A DNA stretch of 64,000 nt from Mesocentrotus franciscanus (Eukaryota; Echinodermata; Echinoidea; Camarodonta; Strongylocentrotidae): contig CP137672.1 of assembly GCA_037976565.1 (NCBI GenBank), forward strand, positions 20,670,335 to 20,734,334, given 5' to 3'. The notes beneath the pieces are model-generated. The model was given only the letters and a program-made list of their open reading frames with translations. It was not told the DNA's origin and made no database searches. The translations under genes were made by a program, and so were the position numbers. The first letter of the stretch is position 1; every line of letters starts with the position of its first letter. This document shows positions 56,990-64,000 of this stretch, one piece after another.

Positions 56990-59900
56990 TGTAAAGAAAG
57001 ACCCGTACCACAGTCCCACCACTAAACCGAACCCAGACCGACTGATTCTTGCCCATCCGGGTAATGTAAAAACTTGTTGTTCGGTCTGTAGTCAGTCCGG
57101 CTTCGGTCACGTTGGTGTGACAGATATGATATTCATGAAAACGGACTCACCTTGTTCAGCACTGTCTGCTCCAGAAATCATACTAAAACAAACTTAGTTC
57201 ACTGACTTCCAAATGAAGTTCCATATGTCTACATGTATGTCTTCATTCTAACAAATTATTTCGATTTTGTCACAAAATAAATTCATAGATTACTGCTCTG
57301 TCATGAATTGAAATGATAAATGGAGTTCACGTCTGACAGTGACTTTTTGTTACCGGTATTCAGTATGTAGATATTTACGAGATGAACCTGTTGACAACTC
57401 GTGCATCTTAACCAGTGGACTAATTCTACCATTTATTCATGGTTCATAGCTATCAGTATGCTTAACCTTTTAGGAATACTGGACAAAAACGTACATGTAT
57501 AAAGTGTGTTTACATGTGTAACCAAGAGGATTATATGAGCTCTTAACATGACAAAACTGAAAAGGATAATACGGGAATTTGGGGTTTTAGAAGAAAAAAA
57601 GTAACCTTACCTAATTGCAAATTATAGATTTAACTAGACTCAATTTATAAACATGGATTAATTCTTTATATTATTTTTCATAAACAGTATCCGCAAATGC
57701 CATAAATGTGATTTACAATTACATGTGCTAGAGATAATTTATTCATGAGCCTGTATGTTTATGTTATGTGAACAATAAGGTATCATCTGGCTAAATTTTT
57801 TGTGCCTATTCTTTTGACTTTTGCCATGTGTTTACCTTGATTGTTGTTGTTTTCTTCTTTGTCTGTTTCTAGTATGGAGGAGATGTTCACAAGGTTACGA
57901 GACAATAAACATGTGCATGTATTAGAGCCACTGGTTATCACTCCAAACTCTGAGCTTTCCGTCACGTCCTGTACACTTTACGACTTCCGCATGCTGTATA
58001 ACGTTCTCTATGTACAAAGGTCAGTCAAATACATCAACGTAGCGTCTACTCAGAACTAGAAGGGTATAAAAATCATAGTATTCTTCACATATACACATAG
58101 TTTTAAAGGCACTGTTTAACAATGTTAAATCTGAGATGCATGGCCCTACATGTTATCAGTGTCTGTGATATGGTGTAATATTGAAGCCCTAAAAAAATTG
58201 CGCTTCAAAATGATCATGAAGTGCCTCAAAAAAGTAAAAATCTTTGAGTGACCGGTTTTACCATACTCATTTTCCCCAATAGACTTTAGTGTTATAAAAG
58301 CTGTTAGGAAAACGAAAAATGAAATTTTGATTTCCAATCATAAATATCTTCATAATCAGACAGGCGATTGGCTTGTAAAAGGCATAGGATTCCTGACTGA
58401 CCTAAAGGTTTATAATGTTATGATTGCAGCATGAGCTAAATCCAGGATTTTGTTTCAGAATCTGAGGCAATGTTACCGAGTCACTTTAAAAGCCTTTCTG
58501 GCCATCATCGGATGAATCATTAACATCAGACGTATCTGTCATGACAGAGCTAATAGTAACTGTTACAGAATGGTACATTCTAAGCTCCTGAAGTTTATCT
58601 TTTCTGAATAACAAGAGGAAATAGGAACATAAACTTTCCTAATGTTATCCTGTAAATTCTAAAATAAGTTCAGGGATTCCAGTCTGCCTATATATGTTCC
58701 TAGTGATACACCTGTATTTGTGACAATTCATATTCCGAATTCATACAAATTTTTTTTGATGGAACCTGCAGTGTTCACACTCAAAATTATATTTTCTTGT
58801 GTTTACCGGTATCTACATTTAGTTCAAGATTGTCATAAACAAATGATATTTCAAAACTGTATGAGATTTTCAGAAAGATATTTAGATATGAAGTACTATG
58901 GACATTTTTATTTCCCACCTTGGAGATTGATTCAATCAACTTAGATAATGTTGTGTCAGTCCTGAACATGTAAGTGTTCTATGCGTGAATTCACACCTAT
59001 TTCTGAATATGCCGTCACCAATAATGACCATGTAGCCTTTTTTTAACACTTCAATTGCTCCCTTCGCCTCTCTGCATGGTTGCTTATGTGCCACATGTGC
59101 AATTTTTCACAGAGCAATAGGCACCAATTGATGGAAGGATTGCCTTGTGCAACACGATCGATGGCTTTGCAAGTCACCCATTTCCCAGTCTTGATTAGCT
59201 CCATGGCAACCCTTTTAACACTGGTGTAGATTAATCTTGCACTTCAAACAGTTAATCTTGAAGCCTTATATATCCCATGATAAATGCGATGTGGCACAGG
59301 GATATTATTCGTGTGACATGTAAAGAGTTAAAGAGAAGGTTGAGTTCTGGGAAGAGGTGAAAAATAATGTGTGAGCATTATCATTGTTATTATGCAAGTG
59401 TGGAAGAACATCAGATTAAAAATGTTCCCTGAAAAGCATGGCTCTTCAAATGCCTTTATATTTATAATATGGCGTGTAACAGCACATGTTCGTGTATTCC
59501 CATATACATCTTTCTGTGTACAGTGCTTGTAACTTTACCAAGACTGGGCCAAATTTCTTATCATTTTGATGATTTTGAACCTTGCAGTACACACCAATAC
59601 TTATATGCTAGATGATCTTTCACAGTGCAATCGCATTACCAGAACTCAACTTTTTAAGGAAAAAATATCAGCTTTTAATGCTCCTTTTTTTTCTCCACGA
59701 TTGCATTGCAGAGATAAACGGAAACAGCTCTTAGAAAGTTTGCAAAAAAACAAGAAGCGACGATGTCAGCTCCACTCTCTAGATAATCATAAAACAAAGC
59801 AAATATCGTAAGTACTTCATTTATACTTTCGCATTGTTCTACTTTGAACTGCTTGTATTATTATCTACTCATTTTATTGGTACATTTCAAAATGTAACTT

Positions 59901-62900
59901 TTTTACATTCATGTGCCCAGCAGAAGAGCATATGATGAACCACAAAAAAAAGTCTGTACATTACATGAAAAAGACATTTTTATCTACACCCACTCAACAA
60001 TGCATGGTGCATGTATCATCAATATTGTTATCAGTGGTATTACTTCAGGAAGTACAACAACGGTAAACAGTCACCAAAAAAAAAACACTAATTTCAAACA
60101 GAAATTTTAGTGCACCAACCAAACTTTTGTATTGAGTGAGTAATTACTGTCAATATTTCCCTACTTCGACTGAATTTCTTAAGCTCTGACTATCAGAGTT
60201 GATGGTATTCATGAATCTGAGTCATATTATGAAGGGAGAGAGAGAATTCAGTTGAAATATGAGACGTCACCTTTGAAGAATAGTTTCTTGATGTGTCTGG
60301 TGTTTTTATTGGAGCAGAGGGTTTAAAGTCGATCTGAATAAATTTGTCACCTCATACTTGACAAAAATACGAAAAGTGCATGTAAAGGCAAGTTTGAAAT
60401 GAAATTATATCTATGTGTGTTTCCAAGCAGTTTGGAGAAAAGATGGTTCAATATTTTCCAAACCTAGCCAATGTTTTTATTTAGTAGACCGGATTACTAA
60501 CATATTTCAATTTTATGCATACTTTTTAAACAAAGGTTGTTCTTGACAACCTGATAGCTTGCCTGAGGCTCGCATGACATAGCAACAAGTCTTGTATGCA
60601 GATTGAATTCCAAGTATTGTAGTTCATTCATTAATAACAGGTTAATGGAATAACTCATCACCAGTTCCCAGGAAAGAAACATCCATTAACTTGAATATGT
60701 TAGTAAACTGGTCTATTCGTACAAAGTGAACACCGGTAAAGACTTCATATTCATACAGAGTTCATGATCTTTTCTCATTTTATCTAAATCCTTTGACAGA
60801 GTATGGATAGATGTATGGGAGGTGATGAAGAAACCATGTCGGGAAGAAGTAACTATTCTATCAGAGAAAGGGCTCTTACAAACCACAGAGAGTTACCTCC
60901 AAAAGCACAGGTAAGTTCTTAATTCACAAAGGCCTGGGGCTGTATCACAAAGACTAAGATCGACTTTAAGTTGGACTTAAGTATGGCAGGCCATTCATGC
61001 CACTGTTTGCTCTTACCATTTACTGGCATTGTCTCTCAAGGGACGTACGAATCGTGGTCTCAAATCTACAGAATTTACATTTTTTGATAGTTCATTATTG
61101 AAGGGAAAATATTATCTAAAGATTATAATTTAGAGACCAATGGTGATAGCAACCCATGGCATGAATGGCCTGCCATAGTTAAGTCCAACTTAAAGTCGAT
61201 CTTAGTCTTTGTGAAACACCCCCCAGTTCTCTTATGTCGGGGTAAACCGAAATAGCACAATAAAAATTATTATTTAAATATATATCATGTAATTTCTACT
61301 TGGTTTCTACTTAAGTTTGTGTTCAATATTTTTATCATGACTTCATGAGTATTTTAACAGTTCTGACTATATATGTACCGGTATGATTAATTTATTTTTA
61401 TGTTTTAGTGTAAGCTTTTAACATTCAGGACCAGGATGTAAACCAGTCCTCTCTGATCTTGTTATCCTGATGAAATATGTTCAAATAAATAAATAAATCA
61501 TTCACAATGTGAGATTTATTAACATAAAATGTATTATAGTAGTAGTAGCTGTCTGTCGCGACGAAGCCGTGGTCAACCAATCCCTCTTTCGCTAGCGGGT
61601 AGTTGCGAGAATAGAATTTGCTTCGGTAACCTCTCAGAGGGCATCCTGATGACATGGCCTGTCAAAAAAAATGTATTATATGCATATATTAAAGGCTAGG
61701 GGGGCGGGGTGAGAAAAGAGTAGCTGTACATGTATCGAAGGCCCCAAAGTGTACAGCACTTATATGTGTGTTGTAAGATACAGAAATGTCTTGGATGCTA
61801 CGCTTATGTCACTATATTTTGCCACAGCATTTCTCTTTAAGCAGTTTCCAACATTATGTGGGGAACATGGCTTGAAATGATGTTCAGGTTGTGATTAGGA
61901 AGTAGTAGAATGGATCCTCTGATACAGTTTTTCAAGCCAGGTTACAAAGAAAGAAAATTACTTTAGTATTTTCTAGAGTGATACGGAACTGGGGATACAG
62001 AACTGCTCAATGTATTTATCTTTTGTTGATCAGCTCTCTACAGAATGATGATTTTAGGACAGTAGAAATGACAATTTTATGCTACAGATGCTCTGGTTGT
62101 TTAAAACAGTCTCTACATCTTTACTCTGACTATAGTAGTATGACATAGTAATTGGACAATCCTTTGCCGTCCTGTCTCAGATTCTGTACAGACTGCAAAG
62201 CCAAGGTCATGACGGCTTTCAACATTCTATTTGGCGACGTGAAGCCGTGCTCCGAGAAGGGTTACAATCCAGCGGTGTACGAGGGACTGAGACTGTGCAG
62301 GGAGGAGAGGCACGTTCACCTTTCTACAGACACAGACTTTGTTGCTAGGCTGATCAGCAGGGCTGAACCAGACCTACATGGAGTGTAAGTCACCTTTATA
62401 TTTCCGTTTAAAGACTCGTGGTTTTCTTCTTTCAGTTGTTGACCTTTATGTGATCAGTTTTGGTATCTATAACAGTGCATATTTTCATGATGTTATGTAC
62501 CTCTTTTTTTTTGCTCAAAACTTCCCTCTCTCTCTCTGTCTATTTCTCTCCATCTCTCTCTGTCTCTCTATTCCTCTCCCTCTCACTCTCTATTGCATTC
62601 ACTCATCTTACTAGCTCTTCTCATTTAGCAAGGGGAATTAGTACCCTTATGTAAGGCATTTTGAGCGGGGACACTTCCACTTTACAAGACCATCATTTTA
62701 TGTATCCATCAATGCTATATTTGTCTGTCTCAACCAGTTAAGTAAATGATTTATCTCTCTGTATCTTCGATGTAGACGTCGTGAACGGCATGCCAAGACC
62801 ATCGACATCGCCCAGGAGGAGGTGTTGACGTGCCTTGGTCTTTATCTTTTTGAGAAGCTGCAGAAGATTTATCAGAAGCTTAAAGCAGAGGAACGAACCT

Positions 62901-64000
62901 GGGAGCTACTCCTCTCCTTCGGCAAGAACAGGCTGAAAAAGGCCTTTGAGGTATTGATCATTTTGTTATCCTTCAATTATTTAAATGTTATGTTATATTT
63001 TGTGTAATGCTGTATTTGTACACCCAAAATCCTCAGTAGCAATTTGTTTACAATGGTCTAATTGAAGTATGGCCTTGCAACATCCTTTTGGGGTTGGAAG
63101 ACCAAATCAATTTTGTAGTTTGAAAATATGCCTGGGTAAAGTTATTACAGTTGTAGGAACCCTTGCAAGGAAGAAATTTGTGAAGAATTTTATTTATGTT
63201 GTGTTTGTTTTTTCCTCTGAATGGAAACCTCCACGTTTGATAAGCATTAATTTAATTATGACGTGGTAGGAACCTTGATTACACTACAACAATATATAAA
63301 TATGTCAGAAAAGTAAAACATTGAGTAGTTTCGTTGCAAAAGAATGCAAAGTCTAGATGTAGTTTACACAATGAATAAGGAATGCCACCAATAGAATTTG
63401 AACTCAAGACTGGGGCAGAACTGTTTGAATTCATGAAGGAATAACCCCAATCTATAGCGATAATAGCAGCTTATGTGTACATTCAAATTGTTATAAGAGA
63501 CTGCTGAATGATATCACATTCGTGGAGATAACCGATCCACCTCCTGACAGCAGTTGTTCTTCACGTGTTTGCTTGTCCTTGATCTCTCCGACAGATGGCA
63601 CTAGAAGCCAAGGAAGGCATGTCCAAATTAGAACTGGTGTGTGAAGAAATCACAGAGGCAGACAGGGCCAAGAGGGAGAAGAAAGAGCAGAAGAAACTCA
63701 AGAAGAAAGCCCGCAAGAAAAACAAAGGAAACAGCTCACCGGATTCGGAGAAGAATGCGGGTCAAAGGTCAGAGGTCATGAAGGAAGTGGAGGTCACCAT
63801 TGTCCCTCAGGAAGGATCACAAGAAAGTGTGTGTGAAGTGAGTATTTAAACTTTGTTGTGTTCACACATAGGCCTCTAGCAAACTATAAATTTCTATAAG
63901 AGAGGCTATACAGACCACCTATTGTGCTTCGACTCTGAAGCAAGCATGTGCATTTTTTGTCTACATATTCATAATTTATATAGAATTCGTCTTTTGCAGT
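50856..64000 (+). CDS. GGNBP2: gametogenetin-binding protein 2 orthologue, coding exons 1-9 (3' end outside window)
   Basis: Coding exons: 50856-50960, 56244-56343, 56822-56934, 57873-58019, 59712-59807, 60800-60910, 62181-62384, 62776-62950 and 63595-63837, all with GT-AG introns. A further acceptor, CTTTTGCAG, ends at 63999. The product follows vertebrate GGNBP2: LVAVCPPG, then MVMEFPD, MVTCVGCRRS, LEPLVITP, RRCQLHSLDNHK, WIDVWEVM, FCTDCKAKV, KGYNPAVYEGLRLC, RRERHAKTIDIAQEEVLTCL, KLELVCEE and a Lys-rich KKEQKKLKKKARKKNKG. Cys pairs (CVGC, CTDC) suggest zinc binding; in mammals the protein binds gametogenetin and acts in spermatogenesis. About 430 codons lie here (human protein ~700). All junctions keep phase except exon 2-3, where one base is in excess. 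Confidence 0.93.
51228..52106. mobile_element. 879-bp non-autonomous DNA element (TAGGGTGTCTGA ends)
   Basis: Perfect 12-bp inverted termini TAGGGTGTCTGA and TCAGACACCCTA. The flanks carry the direct repeat TTTCTAG (51221-51227 and 52107-52113), extendable to 8 bp if one terminal A is shared. It has no coding capacity. A hAT-type assignment is possible from the duplication length and TAGGG ends, but tentative. Confidence 0.85.
53550..53960. mobile_element. foldback-family fragment nested in the TTAA element
   Basis: Has a palindromic centre (GAAATTGAGCTCCGTGTTG ... CAACATGGAGCTCAATTTC) and a right arm ending in TTCGGTCTAG, as in the 15255 element. The left arm beyond the centre is missing. 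It interrupts the acidic ORF. Confidence 0.8.
53964..54188 (-). pseudogene. 5' end of an unidentified acidic ORF
   Basis: The minus-strand ATG at 54186-54188 opens MAGEFDQNDLFMDFEEFMEK, then a very acidic DDESNEGKRDDSADEDDGSW and a PAAGPGVAAVAPSA stretch. The frame then runs into foldback sequence and loses meaning. The family is unknown. Its place next to the right terminus of the TTAA element suggests the N-terminus of the element's own protein. It could instead be a captured host exon. Confidence 0.5.
56244..56343 (+). CDS. GGNBP2: GGNBP2 coding exon 2 (apparent frame break)
   Basis: The acceptor is TCTCTTCAG|ATG and the donor TCAG|GTAGGT. It starts in frame with MVMEFPDVEPPPP. From about 56320 the frame that fits the family is the neighbouring one (AVMDAFRQ, equivalent to AQLKQFIQ in vertebrates), which also gives the phase needed for exon 3. 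The exon is 100 nt, one more than a phase-0 exon. An assembly error or a real frameshift allele would both explain this. Confidence 0.8.
56344..56821 (+). other. GGNBP2 intron 2
   Basis: 478 bp, AT-rich; no microexon or repeat recognised. Confidence 0.7.
56822..56934 (+). CDS. GGNBP2: GGNBP2 coding exon 3
   Basis: KCSVLDRDELAAALMVPSKE, then MFGPSLQDMVTCVGCRR. The acceptor follows a T-rich tract (TTTTTTTTCTGCAG) and the donor is AG|GTATGA, ending in phase 2. An (AT)n microsatellite starts 12 bp into the next intron. A second acceptor inside the exon (GCTGCAG|CT, 56859) would keep frame with exon 2 as sequenced but would lose 12 conserved codons. Confidence 0.9.
56935..57872 (+). other. GGNBP2 intron 3 with (AT)n microsatellite
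   Basis: An (AT)n run at about 56947-56989 directly follows the donor. The rest is unremarkable AT-rich sequence. Confidence 0.75.
57873..58019 (+). CDS. GGNBP2: GGNBP2 coding exon 4
   Basis: MEEMFTRLRDNKHVHVLEPL, VITPNSELSVTSCTLYDFRM and LYNVLYVQ. The first base completes Ser after CVGCRR. The donor is AAAG|GTCAGT. It aligns with the vertebrate LEPLTVGPKGVLSVTRSC region. Confidence 0.93.
58107..58485. mobile_element. TTAA-flanked MITE (379 bp)
   Basis: TTAA at 58103-58106 and 58486-58489. Termini AGGCACTGTTTAAC and GTTACCGAGTCACT. It is an inverted, diverged copy of 43942-44318 over its whole length. It is non-coding. Confidence 0.88.
59495..59646. repeat. dispersed repeat fragment shared with SelM intron 3
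   Basis: TACATCTTTCTGTGTACAGT, GCTTGTAACTTTACCAAGAC and ACACCAATACTTATATGCTA also occur at 21521-21693. This copy has a deletion of about 25 bp. It ends about 65 bp before GGNBP2 exon 5. Confidence 0.85.
59712..59807 (+). CDS. GGNBP2: GGNBP2 coding exon 5
   Basis: DKRKQLLESLQKNKKRRCQL and HSLDNHKTKQI. CQLHSLD is strongly conserved in the family. Acceptor TTGCAG|A, donor ATC|GTAAGT. Confidence 0.93.
59808..60799 (+). other. GGNBP2 intron 5
   Basis: 992 bp, AT-rich; no repeat with clear ends or other gene seen. Confidence 0.7.
60800..60910 (+). CDS. GGNBP2: GGNBP2 coding exon 6
   Basis: VWIDVWEVMKKPCREEVTIL and SEKGLLQTTESYLQKH, matching the vertebrate WMDVWELMSQECRDEV block. Acceptor GACAG|A, donor ACAG|GTAAGT. 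Confidence 0.94.
60911..62180 (+). other. GGNBP2 intron 6 with foldback MITE
   Basis: 1.27 kb with a foldback at 60936-61224. At about 61555-61660 the minus strand may hold a small repeat fragment (GGTTGACCACGGCTTCGTCG). Nothing else recognised. Confidence 0.7.
60936..61224. mobile_element. foldback MITE (289 bp)
   Basis: The arms of about 70 bp are reverse complements: left GGGGCTGTATCACAAAGACT ... GGCAGGCCATTCATGCCA, right TGGCATGAATGGCCTGCC ... AGTCTTTGTGAAACACCCCC. The middle is AT-rich. It begins 26 bp past the exon 6 donor. Confidence 0.88.
62181..62384 (+). CDS. GGNBP2: GGNBP2 coding exon 7
   Basis: FCTDCKAKVMTAFNILFGDV, CSEKGYNPAVYEGLRLCREE, RHVHLSTDTDFVARLISRAE and PDLHG. The CTDC and LRLC...RHVH motifs are likely metal ligands (inference). 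Acceptor TCTCAG|A, donor GAGT|GTAAGT. Confidence 0.95.
62385..62775 (+). other. GGNBP2 intron 7
   Basis: 391 bp with a CT-rich block at about 62525-62590; no gene content. Confidence 0.75.
62776..62950 (+). CDS. GGNBP2: GGNBP2 coding exon 8
   Basis: RRERHAKTIDIAQEEVLTCL, LYLFEKLQKIYQKLKAEERT and WELLLSFGKNRLKKAFE, the most conserved block of the family. Acceptor GATGTAG|A, donor GAG|GTATTG, ending in phase 0. Confidence 0.95.
62951..63594 (+). other. GGNBP2 intron 8
   Basis: 644 bp of AT-rich sequence with no repeat or gene recognised. Confidence 0.75.
63595..63837 (+). CDS. GGNBP2: GGNBP2 coding exon 9
   Basis: MALEAKEGMSKLELVCEEIT, a Lys-rich stretch REKKEQKKLKKKARKKNKGN (possible nuclear localisation signal), then an acidic tail EVMKEVEVTIVPQEGS-like ending VCE. 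Donor GAA|GTGAGT, phase 0. The M is internal, not a start. Confidence 0.92.

Larger units (their letters stand above)
58020..59711 (+). other. GGNBP2 intron 4
   Basis: Holds a TTAA MITE (58107-58485) and a dispersed repeat fragment (59495-59646). The remainder has nothing recognised. Confidence 0.75.

Overview
The window reads as nuclear DNA of a marine invertebrate deuterostome, most likely an echinoderm (sea urchin or sea star type). The reasons are AT-rich introns with frequent ACATGTA-type palindromes, many foldback elements, one long element built like the sea-urchin TU family, CR1/Jockey/Tx1-like retrotransposons, and two conserved animal genes with ordinary GT-AG introns. The taxon is an inference. 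Most of the window is transposon-derived; no bacterial-type operons, CRISPR arrays or rRNA genes were seen.

Layout. 1-8.8 kb: intergenic DNA with three long foldbacks, a minisatellite, a LINE 3' remnant and two tRNA-derived SINEs. 8.78-13.28 kb: a 4.5 kb element with composite inverted repeats about 1.1 kb long. 14.86-23.38 kb: a four-exon selenoprotein M gene (+), with an in-frame TGA read as selenocysteine in a CxxU motif. 24.8-30.8 kb: the same ~2.6-2.9 kb sequence twice, on either side of a run of exactly 500 Ns, probably two unmerged haplotypes. 29.7-33.4 kb: a nearly complete minus-strand LINE (PHD finger, endonuclease, reverse transcriptase), broken by a hAT-type MITE and one frameshift. 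34-38.5 kb: simple repeats, a GAT/GAC minisatellite and a 2.17 kb hAT-like element in it with a perfect 8-bp duplication. 38.5-49.3 kb: nested retrotransposons, in which a Jockey-like minus-strand element was split by other LINEs, which were themselves hit by SINEs and MITEs. 50.86-64.0 kb: the first nine coding exons of a GGNBP2 (gametogenetin-binding protein 2) orthologue (+), continuing past the window edge. Its first intron holds a 185-bp repeat array split by a 2.0 kb TTAA-flanked element.

The two cellular genes have no evident functional link. SelM encodes a secretory-pathway thioredoxin-fold redox selenoprotein; GGNBP2 encodes a probable zinc-binding nuclear/cytoplasmic protein. Points most worth checking: the UGA codon and the missing SECIS in SelM, an apparent one-base frame break in GGNBP2 exon 2, the assembly duplication at the N gap, the TU-like element, and the TTAA element with the 5' end of an unidentified acidic ORF.
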